A stretch of DNA of 64,000 nucleotides. It comes from Halospina denitrificans (GTDB taxonomy: Bacteria; Pseudomonadota; Gammaproteobacteria; Pseudomonadales; Oleiphilaceae). The DNA is taken from contig NZ_SOAX01000003.1 of the NCBI RefSeq assembly GCF_004364635.1, positions 61,442 through 125,441 of the forward strand, in the 5' to 3' direction. Each line of letters begins with the position of its first letter. Position 1 is the first letter of the stretch. The notes beneath the pieces were generated by a model, which worked only from the letters and a program-made list of their open reading frames with translations, had not been told where the DNA came from and ran no database searches. Made by a program: the position numbers and the translations under genes. Of this stretch, positions 1 through 9,648 are shown piece after piece.

Positions 1-995
1 TCACTGTTCTGGGCGGCCTTCATCAGGGCGCTCACAACGTCATCGATGGACGCCCCATTGTACAGCACCTCATAGAGTCCCCGGACCAGCGGCATGTAAA
101 CCCCCATTTCAAGGGCCTTTTCGTGCACCAGTTCCAGCGTGCGCACACCCTCCGCGACCTGCCCGATCTCCGTCACCGCCTCATCCAGGGTCGCACCCTT
201 CCCCATGGCATAGCCGACCCGGTAATTGCGGCTCATGGAGGAGGTGCAGGTGACGATCAGGTCGCCCACGCCGGAGAGCCCCAGAAACGTCATGGGATTG
301 GCGCCCATGCTCACCGCGAAGCGGCTCATTTCGGCCAGGCTGCGGGTAATCAGCATCGATTTGGTGTTCTCACCCATACCCCGCGCCGCGGCCAGTCCGG
401 ATACCATCGCGTAGATGTTCTTGAGGGCCCCACCGAGCTCAACACCGTAGACGTCCAGATTGGCGTAAACCCGGAAATAGTCGTTGCCAAGGACCTGCTG
501 CACGCTCTCACGCAGCTTTCTATCTTCCGAGGCAATCACAGAGGCGGTGAGTTCGTGCGCCACCAGCTCTCCGGCAAGGTTGGGCCCACTCAGAACCCCA
601 ACACGGACTCCTGGCAACTCCTCCTCCAGGACTTGACTCATCAGGCGGAACCCGATCCGTTCGATTCCCTTGGTGGTACTGACCACCATCTGGCCTGCGT
701 CGAAACAGTGCGCGCAGTCATGGATCACGTTACGGAATACTTTGCTCGGCAGCGCCACGAAAACCAGTTCGGCACCGCTGATGGCCGCCTCGATATCGGT
801 AGTGGGTTCAATAAGCGTACCCAGCTCAACCCCCGGGAAGTAACGGGGGTTTTCATGCTGGTTGCGGATCAGCTCCGCCTGCTCCGGGTCACGCATCCAG
901 AATCGGACGCGGTAGCCATTTTCGGCAAGGACCTTGGCAATGGCGGTTCCAAAACTACCGCCGCCAAGTACGGCTATCTGATGGATTGCTTCCAT
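1..995 (-). CDS. gpsA: NAD(P)H-dependent glycerol-3-phosphate dehydrogenase (3' end cut by window edge)
   Basis: Reduces dihydroxyacetone phosphate to sn-glycerol-3-phosphate, the backbone for phospholipid synthesis; cytosolic. The N-terminus carries the Rossmann motif [12 protein letters not shown], and further on are [12 protein letters not shown] and the family's C-terminal region KGATLDEAV...EGVRT. The ATG at 995 is the natural start. The reading frame is still open at base 1 (...LMKAAQNS), so only the last few residues of a protein of about 335-340 residues are missing. It follows hsbA by 32 bp on the same strand and is probably co-transcribed with hsbR-hsbA. Identification is firm. Confidence 0.95.
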   Translation of the reverse strand, partial: MEAIHQIAVLGGGSFGTAIAKVLAENGYRVRFWMRDPEQAELIRNQHENPRYFPGVELGTLIEPTTDIEAAISGAELVFVALPSKVFRNVIHDCAHCFDAGQMVVSTTKGIERIGFRLMSQVLEEELPGVRVGVLSGPNLAGELVAHELTASVIASEDRKLRESVQQVLGNDYFRVYANLDVYGVELGGALKNIYAMVSGLAAARGMGENTKSMLITRSLAEMSRFAVSMGANPMTFLGLSGVGDLIVTCTSSMSRNYRVGYAMGKGATLDEAVTEIGQVAEGVRTLELVHEKALEMGVYMPLVRGLYEVLYNGASIDDVVSALMKAAQNS

Positions 996-1027
996 GGAAT
1001 CGATCTGTCACTTGTGGATGGTTCGGT

Positions 1028-1513
1028 TCAGAGCTCGCACTCCAGCGCCCTGACCAGATTTCGGAATTCTTCGCGATTATGGCTGTTGAGACTCATGAGC
1101 ACACGATGGGCATCAAGCACCTTGTCCCTGACTTCCTGCTCACTGGCACGCATCAGGGGAATTTCCTCAAGCTCCTCGAGATCCGAGGCCGGCTCGCGGA
1201 CGATCAGAAAGATCTGGTCGAATCCCATGGAGTGGATAATGCGGGTCACATCAGGGTTGGTCGTAATCAGTGTGGGAAGGAAGTGGCTCTGTTCTTCCGA
1301 AGCCATTGCTATTTTCGCGAGAAGCCCCAGTGTCGTGCTGTCGATGACCTCGGTTTCGGTCAGGTCAACAACCACGGTCCGGAACTCCGGATTGTTGACC
1401 ATGTCATCTATGATCTGGTCCAGCGTGGAGCAGAGGTTCAGGCGCACCTCCCCTATGAACTTGAGGACATAGATACCCCGTTCTTCCGCCTGAAGGATTT
1501 TGCAATCATTCAT
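1028..1513 (-). CDS. hsbA: STAS-domain anti-anti-sigma factor, HsbA-like
   Basis: A 161-residue protein with one STAS domain (about residues 10-110) and the phosphorylatable serine in the motif DSTTLGLL (Ser59). Such proteins bind an anti-sigma factor when unphosphorylated and let it go when phosphorylated. In Pseudomonas, HsbA works with the phosphatase/kinase HsbR to govern FlgM, motility and biofilm choice. The start overlaps the hsbR stop by 8 bp, so the two are translationally coupled, as expected for a partner-switch pair. The C-terminal 50 residues are charged and helical. Family assignment is strong; the HsbA name rests on gene order and size. Confidence 0.82.
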   Translation of the reverse strand: MNDCKILQAEERGIYVLKFIGEVRLNLCSTLDQIIDDMVNNPEFRTVVVDLTETEVIDSTTLGLLAKIAMASEEQSHFLPTLITTNPDVTRIIHSMGFDQIFLIVREPASDLEELEEIPLMRASEQEVRDKVLDAHRVLMSLNSHNREEFRNLVRALECEL

Positions 1514-2696
1514 CGACAGCCCGTCCGTCCGTCACCGTTACGATTGCGATGTCATCCGGAAGTTCCGACATCTCCTCGAGTTGCAGTGCCTCACTGAGGC
1601 TTTCGATAGTGTGACGCCCAGAGCTGACGAGTTCAAGTAAGCGTTTTTCTTTCTGATCCAGACTTTTGGCGTTGATTACTTCGAGGATGCCATCGGAAAA
1701 CAGGATCAACCGAAAGCCCTCGGGGAGCGGCTCGGTATAGGTTTCCCAGTGTGGATCGGCAAACAGACCGACAGGCAGGCCGGAACCCTCCAGAAAACGG
1801 GTTTCGGAGCCCGACGTAATAATAGGCAGCGGAAAGTGGGCGCCGACGGCATAACGCATGACCCGCTCCCTGGCATCAATAAGGCCCACAAACATGGTGA
1901 CGTGCTTGCCCAGCCCGGTTTCCTTCAGCTCATGATTGACCCGTTTAAGGAAACGTTCGGGGTCCAGAATGTCCTCGCTGGAGCCCCGCCTCAGGTTGCG
2001 CTGGAGCCGGTTGGTCAGGTTCTTCAGGAGCACCGTAACAAAGGCGGAACTGGCGCCATGCCCTGATACATCAGCGATATAGACCAGACTGAGATGTTCA
2101 TCCAGGCGCAGGTAATCCAGAAAGTCGCCACTGAGATAGAGCGAGGGCTGGATCATGTGGGTCATCCGCATGTCTCCGATCACGCGGTCCTTTTCCGGCA
2201 GCATCTTCATCTGGACCTTGCGCCCGGCTGTCTGGTCGGCTCGCAGCTCGGAAATGCCCTCGCTGAGGTTGAGGTTCTTGGTCTCCAGCTCCTCGCGATA
2301 GACCTCGTTCAACCGCGCTACCCGTACGCGCTCAAACAGCTTGCCCAGCACGGAGTCCACGGTCCCCTTGTCCCTGATGGGCTTGATGACGAAATCAGAA
2401 GCGCCGGCGCGCAGTGCCGACACCACCTCCGCGGCAGTCTCCGCCCCTGAAAACGCGATGATGGGAGTGGTCAGGTCGCCAAGCGCCTGCTCGCCATGGG
2501 CCAGCCTATGGATCGACTCGGGCGGGAGGTCCGCGAAAATGACATCGGGGAACGCCGTGCTGAGCTCAGCTACCCCTTTCGCGAGGCTGTCGCAGGCGGT
2601 TACGTAATAGCCACGAGCGCGCAGGTGGCGGCTCAGGTCCCCCCGGCTGGCCTCATCCGGGTCAATAATGAGAATCTGCTCTGTTCTGGTCGCCAT
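1506..2696 (-). CDS. hsbR: Response regulator with SpoIIE-type PP2C phosphatase domain, HsbR-like
   Basis: A 396-residue two-domain regulator. Residues about 5-120 are a receiver domain (ILIIDPDEA, phosphoacceptor Asp in VIFADLP, conserved Lys in FVIKP). A coiled linker follows, then a PP2C/SpoIIE phosphatase domain at about 190-390 with the metal-binding motifs SGDFLDY, VSGHG and LFSDGILE. It should dephosphorylate the neighbouring STAS protein under control of phosphorelay input. I placed the start at the ATG at 2696 because CAGGAAG precedes it and homologues begin just before the receiver; the frame is open further upstream. It is divergent from the HD-domain gene, with about 107 bp between the starts. 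Confidence 0.82.
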   Translation of the reverse strand: MATRTEQILIIDPDEASRGDLSRHLRARGYYVTACDSLAKGVAELSTAFPDVIFADLPPESIHRLAHGEQALGDLTTPIIAFSGAETAAEVVSALRAGASDFVIKPIRDKGTVDSVLGKLFERVRVARLNEVYREELETKNLNLSEGISELRADQTAGRKVQMKMLPEKDRVIGDMRMTHMIQPSLYLSGDFLDYLRLDEHLSLVYIADVSGHGASSAFVTVLLKNLTNRLQRNLRRGSSEDILDPERFLKRVNHELKETGLGKHVTMFVGLIDARERVMRYAVGAHFPLPIITSGSETRFLEGSGLPVGLFADPHWETYTEPLPEGFRLILFSDGILEVINAKSLDQKEKRLLELVSSGRHTIESLSEALQLEEMSELPDDIAIVTVTDGRAVDE

Positions 2697-2803
2697 GACA
2701 CGCTTCCTGGATGAGCCCAATATGATAAAGTCTGACCCGGACCCGCCATTGTGGCAAGGGCCTTCTTCTGTACCAATCCCCCGGCAGCAAAAGTAGACCG
2801 TCA

Positions 2804-4306
2804 ATGATGCGAAGTTCCCTGGATGACCTGCTCGGCGCCTACGATAAACTGATCATGGACCCGGTCCACGGCGGCATCCGGCTCCACCGCCACGAGATCG
2901 AGGTGATTGACCATCGCCTCTTCCAGCGCCTGCGCAATATATGCCAGAACGACATCCTCAGCCTGGTCTTTCCCGGCGCCACGCACTCGCGGTTCCTGCA
3001 CAGCATTGGCGTCATGCACGTGGGTGATCGCATGTTCAGGGCCATGATGGATGCGTACCTGCGTGAACGCCAGCTCAGCAGGCGTCCGGAGCTTACCTTT
3101 GAACAGATTGATGCCATTGACTACATGGCCAAGGTTATCCGCCTCGCCTGCCTGCTCCATGACAGCGGCCATTCCAGCTTTTCCCATCAGTTCAACCAGG
3201 CGGACCGCATCCAGAACCTGATGCAGTCTTCCGGGCGTTTCGAGCGGCTCTGGGAAGGAGTGGACATACGCACCATCTATCCGACCATTCCGCGGGTACT
3301 GGAACACGAGCACTATTCCGTGCGCGTCGCCTGGGAAATCCTCCGGGATATTGATGTCGACGGGCGCTACGGCATCGATATGCAGGATGTGCTGGGCGTC
3401 ATGGAAACCACCGAGGTGACCCCGAGCGAGCGGTTCTGTCAGCACGCGCGGACCTTCTGGTCCTTTATTGCCGGCCCGGACGCCCAGGCGGGCGCCATGG
3501 CGGAAAGCTCCACCCCGGACCTGGTGATGGAGATGCTGTCGTCCATTGTCTCCGGCGAGATCGATGCGGACCGCGCCGATTACATGCTGCGCGACGGCTT
3601 CCATTCCTCCGTGACCATCGGCGGCTTCAACCTGGACCACCTGCTCAGCAACCTGCGCTTTGGCTGGAATCCGGACTCGCCCTGGCTTGGCCTTGCCATC
3701 GCGCGCAAGGGGCTTGGCGCCCTGGAGGACTTTGTCTACAGCCGCCATCAGATGTACCGCCAGGTCTATGCCCACAAAACCGCGCTGGGCTTTGACTGGC
3801 TCCTGCGTGAGGCCATCAACGAAGTCCTGGAGGATCAGGATGTGCTTGCCTGGGTGGACGATTGCCTGGGTAACATCCGGCATTTCGCGGAAGTCACCGA
3901 TACATTTTTCTGGGAGGCGTTCCGCCGAAAAGCCCGGGAGAACCCCGCAAGCTGTTCACGTTGCGTGGTGGATCGGATCCGGCTGAGTCATGTGGACACT
4001 CGGGAGAACCTTGAGGCGGGAGCGATTGAGGCGCACCGGCATTATCTCGCCGACGCCCTTTCGGCCCCCATCAATGAGATCGTGACCTGCACCATGCACG
4101 CCCGCTTCTCCCATATAAGGGATCATTTCGAGGGCATCAAGGTGCTGGTCCGGGACCCGGTTTCAGGGCGCCGCAGCCTGGCGCAGATCCCAGACGTATC
4201 AACCTTTTTCCAGAAGTTCTCGGACAGCACCATCATTCATTTCTACCGCCTTCCGGAACCGCTGCGGGGATCAGGCCCAACTGCGCCCAATGACGGACAA
4301 GGCTGA
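2804..4306 (+). CDS. HD-superfamily phosphohydrolase (dGTPase/SAMHD1-like, COG1078 type)
   Basis: A 500-residue protein with the HD metal site of nucleotide phosphohydrolases: THSRFLHSIGVMH near residue 65, RLACLLHDSGHSSFSH near 120 and SGEIDADRADYMLRD near 250. Relatives include YwfO and the SAMHD1-like dNTP triphosphohydrolases, but substrates vary, so dNTP hydrolysis is only the likely role. Two ATGs in tandem (2804, 2807) are possible starts. The 3' end overlaps the convergent amine-oxidase-like gene by 74 bp. Family is certain; substrate is not visible from sequence. Confidence 0.85.
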   Translation: MMRSSLDDLLGAYDKLIMDPVHGGIRLHRHEIEVIDHRLFQRLRNICQNDILSLVFPGATHSRFLHSIGVMHVGDRMFRAMMDAYLRERQLSRRPELTFEQIDAIDYMAKVIRLACLLHDSGHSSFSHQFNQADRIQNLMQSSGRFERLWEGVDIRTIYPTIPRVLEHEHYSVRVAWEILRDIDVDGRYGIDMQDVLGVMETTEVTPSERFCQHARTFWSFIAGPDAQAGAMAESSTPDLVMEMLSSIVSGEIDADRADYMLRDGFHSSVTIGGFNLDHLLSNLRFGWNPDSPWLGLAIARKGLGALEDFVYSRHQMYRQVYAHKTALGFDWLLREAINEVLEDQDVLAWVDDCLGNIRHFAEVTDTFFWEAFRRKARENPASCSRCVVDRIRLSHVDTRENLEAGAIEAHRHYLADALSAPINEIVTCTMHARFSHIRDHFEGIKVLVRDPVSGRRSLAQIPDVSTFFQKFSDSTIIHFYRLPEPLRGSGPTAPNDGQG

Positions 4307-5270
4307 GGCCACTGCTGAAGGCGCCCTCGACGCGGCCACCGGCAAGCCAGTCCCCGCAGAATCCGAGCCTGTGGTCATCCAGTGACACCGACCCCGGTGG
4401 CTCATTACCAGTCGCTGGGCGGGCATAACGCCAGCAATGGGCGACCCACTGCACGGGCGCTGCCTCGATGGCGAACTGGTTACGGAAGGCCGCCAGTAAC
4501 TGACGAGCTACCTCATCCGGAGCCATCTCCAGGTTTTCCGTAGACCAGGACGGGGTTGCATGCAGCACCCACCAGCTGCCGTGCTTCTGGTAGTCCTCGC
4601 GCCCCGGCTTGGAGGAGTTGCGCGCAACCCAGTCCAGCACCGGGCTTTTGAGGCTTGCCCCTTCAAAATCGAGGCCTGGATCCTGGCCAAAGCGCGCCGC
4701 CACTGCCCAGCAGGGACTCATGGCAAACTCCCGTAACCGCTTGCCCGCCTCCGGCACTGTTGGCAGCAGCGCCCGGGCCTGTGCCGGTGGTGTGGCGGCG
4801 ACCAGTGCATCATAGGGCCCGTATTGGCCCTTGTCCGAGTCCAGGTACCACTGGTCATTCCGTTGCCAGGCCCGCCTGACCGGTGTCGCTGCCTCAATCG
4901 TCAGCGGCTGCGCAAGCGCGCGGGACAGCGCCGACATTCTGGAAGCGCCCACCCAGCGCGCTTCCCCGGGGAAAGGCTCCATTTCTCCCTGTTCATTCTC
5001 GTGCAGGAAACGGCCCTGCCAGGGCTTGATGGCCCCGGCTGCGTAACGGTCCAGAAACGACCTGAATTCAGGCTTGCGCACGGTAAAATATTGTGCCCCC
5101 ATATCCAGGAAGTCACCGGACAGGCGTTTGCTGGAAACCCGTCCACCCGGCCCCCTTGCTTTCTCGAACAGGACCGGATCGAGTCCCGTTTCCCGCACCA
5201 GATTACCGACCGTTAATCCGGAAATGCCTGAACCGATGATGGCGATTGAGCGTATACGTGATTGCGTCAT
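4233..5270 (-). CDS. FAD/NAD(P)-binding oxidoreductase, renalase-like
   Basis: A 345-residue flavoprotein. It begins IAIIGSGISGLTVGNLV, the dinucleotide-binding fold, followed by GPGGRVSSKR, and ends with LGFCGDWLAGGRVEGAFSSGL, the FAD-contacting C-terminal motif of the amine oxidase/renalase group. The substrate is unknown. I chose the ATG at 5270 because CAGGAAAT sits seven bases before it. It is divergent from the desaturase with only about 43 bp between starts, so the two may share a control region, and it may serve the same lipid or redox pathway. Confidence 0.8.
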   Translation of the reverse strand: MTQSRIRSIAIIGSGISGLTVGNLVRETGLDPVLFEKARGPGGRVSSKRLSGDFLDMGAQYFTVRKPEFRSFLDRYAAGAIKPWQGRFLHENEQGEMEPFPGEARWVGASRMSALSRALAQPLTIEAATPVRRAWQRNDQWYLDSDKGQYGPYDALVAATPPAQARALLPTVPEAGKRLREFAMSPCWAVAARFGQDPGLDFEGASLKSPVLDWVARNSSKPGREDYQKHGSWWVLHATPSWSTENLEMAPDEVARQLLAAFRNQFAIEAAPVQWVAHCWRYARPATGNEPPGSVSLDDHRLGFCGDWLAGGRVEGAFSSGLSLVRHWAQLGLIPAAVPEGGRNE

Positions 5271-5313
5271 GCACAATTTCCTGTATGTCTGATAAATAGC
5301 AGGTCCAAAGGCA

Positions 5314-6282
5314 ATGTCCCACACCAAAGCACTTCTTGGCAGCATCGTCCGCTGGTTTGATTCCGAGGCCATGTCGGATCAGATCAATCTATCGGATACC
5401 ACTTTCAACTGGCTCCGGGTTCTCCCGTTTATCGCCCTGCATCTCGGGTGTCTCGGCGTTATCTGGGTCGGCGTGAGTCCCTTCGCCGCCTGGTTTGCCC
5501 TGGGCTTTTTCGTGCTTCGGATGTTTGCGATAACCGGTTTCTATCACCGCTATTTCTCACACAAGACGTTTACGACCACCCGTTTCTGGCAGTTCATCTT
5601 TGCCCTTCTCGGGGCCAGCGCGGCGCAGCGCGGCCCCCTGTGGTGGGCCGCCAACCACCGGCATCATCACCAGTATTCGGACTCTCCCGAGGACCTCCAC
5701 TCGCCCCAGGAACAGGGGTTCTGGTGGGCCCACATGGGCTGGTTCACCTGTGATGCAGCCTTCCTGACCGACTATAAGCGGGTCAGGGACTGGATGAAGT
5801 TTCCGGAGCTGCGATTCATCAACCGCTTCGACGCACTGGTTCCTCTCGCTTGCCTCATCGCCATCTTCGCCCTCGGTGAAGCGCTCTCAGTCTGGGCGCC
5901 GGGGCTCGGCACCAATGGCCTTCAGCTTACCGTGTGGGGCTTCTTTATCTCGACGGTTGCCGTTTTCCACGCCACGGTTTCCATCAACTCGCTTTCCCAT
6001 GTCTGGGGCCGGCGCCGCTTCGACACCCGGGACGACAGCCGCAACAACTTCATCCTGGCGCTGATTACCCTGGGGGAAGGCTGGCACAACAATCACCATC
6101 GCTACCCCAACTCCGCACGCCAGGGCTTCCGCTGGTGGGAAGTGGACATTACCTTCTACCTGCTCTGGATTCTGGAAAAACTGGGGATAATCCGTAACCT
6201 GAAGCCGATTCCAAAGGCTGTATACGAAGAAACCCTGGAACGTGACCGCGCCCGGAAAGCTGGATCCTATGCCTCTGAATAA
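5314..6282 (+). CDS. Acyl-CoA/acyl-lipid delta-9-type fatty acid desaturase
   Basis: Membrane di-iron desaturase of 322 residues that introduces a cis double bond into saturated acyl chains. The three histidine boxes are intact: HRYFSH (about residue 78), HRHHH (about 115) and HNNHH (about 258), with hydrophobic membrane segments before, between and after them. A later in-frame ATG at 5371 (MSDQINLSD) is an alternative start preceded by GAGG. It opens a run of genes for acyl-chain modification and overlaps the next gene by 14 bp. Confidence 0.92.
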   Translation: MSHTKALLGSIVRWFDSEAMSDQINLSDTTFNWLRVLPFIALHLGCLGVIWVGVSPFAAWFALGFFVLRMFAITGFYHRYFSHKTFTTTRFWQFIFALLGASAAQRGPLWWAANHRHHHQYSDSPEDLHSPQEQGFWWAHMGWFTCDAAFLTDYKRVRDWMKFPELRFINRFDALVPLACLIAIFALGEALSVWAPGLGTNGLQLTVWGFFISTVAVFHATVSINSLSHVWGRRRFDTRDDSRNNFILALITLGEGWHNNHHRYPNSARQGFRWWEVDITFYLLWILEKLGIIRNLKPIPKAVYEETLERDRARKAGSYASE

Positions 6283-6700
6283 AAGCACCATCGACCGTTT
6301 CATGGCTCTTTTCAATGAAAACAGACCCGATGTGGACGCGCTTATGGAGGAATGCTATTCCAGCCAGGTCCTGTTCCGGGATCCGCTGGTGGAGCGCCGC
6401 GGACGAAAAGCCCTGGCCCGGTACCTCAAGGACGCCTATGCCAACGTCATACGGTGCGAATTTGACTATGGCGAACCGGTGCGTGGCTCACGTCAGGTAA
6501 CGATTCCCTGGACCATGACTCTGGAGCACCGACGACTCGCCAGGGGCGCCCCCATTCATGTTGACGGCATCACCCTGCTCCAGGGCGATACGGACAGCAT
6601 TGAATACCATCGCGACTATTACGATGCCGGACAGCTCATCTATGAAAACGTGCCGCTTCTGGGAAGCGTCATTCGCTGGATAAGGAGACAGGCCGCATGA
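6269..6700 (+). CDS. SnoaL-like nuclear-transport-factor-2-fold protein
   Basis: A 143-residue single-domain protein with the cone-shaped NTF2-like pattern: an initial helix (IDRFMALFNENRPDVDALMEEC), VLFRDPLVERRGRKAL, and a final strand region IEYHRDYYDAGQLIYENVP. Such proteins act as small isomerases, cyclases or binding proteins; no substrate can be named. It overlaps the desaturase stop and the next SDR start, so it is translationally coupled within the lipid-modification operon. The same arrangement is common next to CfaS/DUF1365 genes in other Proteobacteria. Confidence 0.72.
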   Translation: MPLNKSTIDRFMALFNENRPDVDALMEECYSSQVLFRDPLVERRGRKALARYLKDAYANVIRCEFDYGEPVRGSRQVTIPWTMTLEHRRLARGAPIHVDGITLLQGDTDSIEYHRDYYDAGQLIYENVPLLGSVIRWIRRQAA

Positions 6701-7482
6701 TGACACAGACCACACCCCACCAACTGACTGTATGGCTGACAGGAGCCACCTCCGGCATTGGCCTGGCCGTACTCCAGGAGCTGGTTGCCAGGGGGCACCG
6801 TGTCATCGCTACCGGTCGCAACCGGGAGCGCCTCGACGAGCTCAGGGACAGCCTGGGGGACTCGGTGATACCGCTTGCCGGTGACGTCACCGACCCGACC
6901 GACTGCGAACGCTTCCAGGAACAGCTGCTGACAATGGCGCCACTGGACTGGGCCATACTTAATGCCGGCACCTGCGAATACCTGGATGTCAGGCAGTTCG
7001 ATGCCGAACTGGTCTCCCGGGTAATGAACACCAACGTTGTGGGCACGGCGCGTTCCGTTGAGGCCGTATTGCCCGCCCTCAGGGCTTCGGGTTCGGAAAC
7101 GCGTCGTCCGTTGCTGGCCATTGTGAGCTCCTCGTCCTGGTGGTTCCCCTTTACCCGTGCCGAGGCTTACGGGGCATCCAAGGCGGCCCTGACCTACTTC
7201 GCTGAATCGCTGCGCGCGGACCTGGCCGCGGAGAAGATTGATGTGTCCGTGGTCTCGCCCGGCTTTGTGAAAACCCCGCTTACGGACCAGAATGATTTTT
7301 CGATGCCCTTTCTGATGGACGCGGCGGATGCCGCCCGCATCATGGTCCGGGATCTGGAGAAACACCGGCGCCACAGCCATTTCCCCAAACGTTTCACCTG
7401 CTCGTTGAAACTTCTTGCCTGTCTGCCTCGTATCATCAAGGACCGCATGGCAGCTGCCATGGCACGCAGTAACACCGATTAG
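6697..7482 (+). CDS. Short-chain dehydrogenase/reductase
   Basis: Classical SDR of 261 residues: TGATSGIG cofactor motif near residue 15, NAG motif (AILNAGTCEY), active-site Ser in IVSSSSWW and YGASK as the YxxxK catalytic pair. It probably oxidises or reduces a hydroxyl or keto group on a lipid-derived substrate, judged from neighbours. Its start overlaps the stop of the SnoaL-like gene (ATGATGA), which points to coupled translation. The C-terminal region is basic and hydrophobic (FTCSLKLLACLPRIIKDR), perhaps touching the membrane. Confidence 0.85.
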   Translation: MMTQTTPHQLTVWLTGATSGIGLAVLQELVARGHRVIATGRNRERLDELRDSLGDSVIPLAGDVTDPTDCERFQEQLLTMAPLDWAILNAGTCEYLDVRQFDAELVSRVMNTNVVGTARSVEAVLPALRASGSETRRPLLAIVSSSSWWFPFTRAEAYGASKAALTYFAESLRADLAAEKIDVSVVSPGFVKTPLTDQNDFSMPFLMDAADAARIMVRDLEKHRRHSHFPKRFTCSLKLLACLPRIIKDRMAAAMARSNTD

Positions 7483-7501
7483 ACGAGCAGATACGACATC
7501 C

Positions 7502-8764
7502 ATGACAGAACAACGCATTGCCGTGGTCGGAAGCGGGATCTCCGGCCTGACGTCGGCGTGGCTCCTGAGCCGTTCCCACGAGGTTCACTTGTACGAGGCC
7601 AGCGATACCATCGGTGGCCACACCAATACGGAGTACATCGAGGCTGGTGGGCGCGTCTGGCCGGTGAACACCGGATTCATCGTCTACAACGACTGGACCT
7701 ACCCGGGATTCATCCGACTGATGGAGGCCCTGGGGGTTGAATCCGAAGTGTCCGACATGAGTTTCAGCGTGCAGAGTCCGGCCACGGGCCTTGAGTACAA
7801 CGGCACCAGCCTGAACGCGCTTTTTGCTCAGAGGCGCAATCTGGTGAACCCGTGGTTCCTCAACATGATCCGGGAAATCATGCGCTTCAACACCCTGACC
7901 CGGGACGGTCTGGCGAAGGACCTGATTCCGGCGGATCGGACCCTGGCCTCCTACCTGGATGAGCATGGGTTTTCCCGCTACTTCCGCAACCACTACATCA
8001 TCCCCATGGGCGCCGCCATCTGGTCCGCGGCGGAAAGCGATATTCAACAGTTCCCGGTGCGCTTCTTCCTGCAGTTTTTCAATAACCATGGCATGCTCTC
8101 GGTCTACGATCGCCCCACATGGCGGGTTATAACCGGCGGATCCGCAAGCTACATACCGAAACTCCTGGCGCCGCTGGGGAGCAACGTCTACCGCAGCACG
8201 CCTGTGACCGCGATTCGCCGGGATGCCGAGGGCGTGACCCTGCACTCGCACCGGGGCGAGGAACGCTATGACCAGGTTGTGATCGCCACCCATTCCGACC
8301 AGGCCCTCTCGCTCCTTGCTGACCCTACGGATGAGGAAAACCGGATCCTGGGCGCACTTCCCTACCAGGACAATGACGTGGTTCTGCACACCGACAGCAG
8401 CGTGCTGCCGAAGAACCGCCGGGCCTGGGCCGCCTGGAACTACCATATCCCCCAGCACCCATCCGAAGCAGTTTCAGTCACTTACAACATGAACATCCTG
8501 CAGAACTTCACAGACGCACCGGAAACATTCTGCGTCACGCTCAACCGCAGCCATGCGATCGACCCCGAGCGTGTCATCAAGCGATTCCGCTATGCCCATC
8601 CGGGTTTCACCCTCGCCGGAATGGACGCACAGGCCTCCTATGAACGAATTGGCGCTCACAATCGTACTTATTACTGTGGCGCCTACTGGTTCAACGGTTT
8701 TCACGAGGACGGCGTCCAGAGCGCGTTGCGCGTGGCACGATCCCTGGGAGTGGAATGGCAATGA
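7502..8764 (+). CDS. FAD-dependent oxidoreductase of the COG2907 (amine oxidase/desaturase-like) family
   Basis: A 420-residue flavoprotein beginning IAVVGSGISGLTSAWLLS, then IGGHTNTEY and ITGGSASYIPKL, ending CGAYWFNGFHEDGVQSALRV. The family is regularly encoded beside DUF1365 and a cyclopropane-fatty-acid synthase, and related clusters in other Proteobacteria are part of singlet-oxygen/ChrR-type responses and unusual-fatty-acid synthesis. That role here is inference. I took the ATG at 7502; an in-frame upstream extension looks like read-through of the preceding gene's end. Confidence 0.82.
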   Translation: MTEQRIAVVGSGISGLTSAWLLSRSHEVHLYEASDTIGGHTNTEYIEAGGRVWPVNTGFIVYNDWTYPGFIRLMEALGVESEVSDMSFSVQSPATGLEYNGTSLNALFAQRRNLVNPWFLNMIREIMRFNTLTRDGLAKDLIPADRTLASYLDEHGFSRYFRNHYIIPMGAAIWSAAESDIQQFPVRFFLQFFNNHGMLSVYDRPTWRVITGGSASYIPKLLAPLGSNVYRSTPVTAIRRDAEGVTLHSHRGEERYDQVVIATHSDQALSLLADPTDEENRILGALPYQDNDVVLHTDSSVLPKNRRAWAAWNYHIPQHPSEAVSVTYNMNILQNFTDAPETFCVTLNRSHAIDPERVIKRFRYAHPGFTLAGMDAQASYERIGAHNRTYYCGAYWFNGFHEDGVQSALRVARSLGVEWQ

Positions 8765-9648
8765 CGATGACAAAAGCCCTGTCGGGAAGCTTTCTTGAAG
8801 GCAGCATCCGCCACCGCCGTACCGCGCCTGTGGGGCATGAGTTCACCTACCCCATCGGCCTTTACGGCGTGCGGCTTTCCGAGTGGAATCAGCTGCCGTC
8901 ACTGGCGCGTGGCATCTCGACACGCCACATCAACCGGATCTGGTTCCGTCGTCGCGACTACTTCCAGCCCGGCAACGGGGATCTGGAAACGGCGGTAAAG
9001 CGTCACGTTTTTCTCGCCACTGACTGGGAGCCGGATGGCCCCATTGAGCTGGTCACGCAACCGCGATATTTCGGCTGGTGCTTCAACCCGGTGAGCTTCT
9101 ACCTGTGTTATCCGAAGGGCGCCGATTCCGAGGAGAATCCTGTCCCCCGGGTCATTCTTGCCCAGATTACCAATACCCCCTGGCATGAGCGCCATAGTTA
9201 TTGCCTCACCGGCGCCGGGGAAACGGTGACCAAAGAGGGGTGGCGGAGCCTGCGGTTCCGTTTTCCCAAGCAGTTCCACGTCTCCCCATTCAATCCAATG
9301 GACCAGGACTACGAGTGGCTTTTCGGGTTCCACCCGCAAGGCCTGCGGATCCACATGAACGTAAAAGGAAGCGGCGGGAAGGTGTTTGACGCCACGCTGT
9401 CGCTGACGCGTCACCCCCTGGATGCGGAACACGTCCAGTACGCCATGGAGCGTTACCCCGCGGAGACAATCAAGGCCAGCATCGGCATCCACTGGAACGC
9501 CTTCCGACTCTGGCGGAAAGGCGCGCCGTTCCATGACCACCCGGGCTATGCCACGGCCACCACGGCCGCGCCGGACAGTGGCGACCTTACTGCAACGCAC
9601 ATAACAACCTTGAACAATGTTGGGACCGTAACATCATGGAAAACGTAA
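8755..9648 (+). CDS. DUF1365 domain protein
   Basis: A 297-residue protein of the DUF1365 family: EGSIRHRR near the start, FGWCFNPVSFYLCY, EVxNTPWHE-type segment (AQITNTPWHERHSY), KQFHVSPFNPMDQDYEW and a C-terminal helix KASIGIHWNAFRLWRKG. Function is not established, but it always travels with the COG2907 flavoprotein and CfaS. Three ATGs lie close together (8755, 8761, 8767); GGGAG before them does not settle which is used. It overlaps both neighbours, so it lies firmly inside the operon. Confidence 0.85.
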   Translation: MAMTMTKALSGSFLEGSIRHRRTAPVGHEFTYPIGLYGVRLSEWNQLPSLARGISTRHINRIWFRRRDYFQPGNGDLETAVKRHVFLATDWEPDGPIELVTQPRYFGWCFNPVSFYLCYPKGADSEENPVPRVILAQITNTPWHERHSYCLTGAGETVTKEGWRSLRFRFPKQFHVSPFNPMDQDYEWLFGFHPQGLRIHMNVKGSGGKVFDATLSLTRHPLDAEHVQYAMERYPAETIKASIGIHWNAFRLWRKGAPFHDHPGYATATTAAPDSGDLTATHITTLNNVGTVTSWKT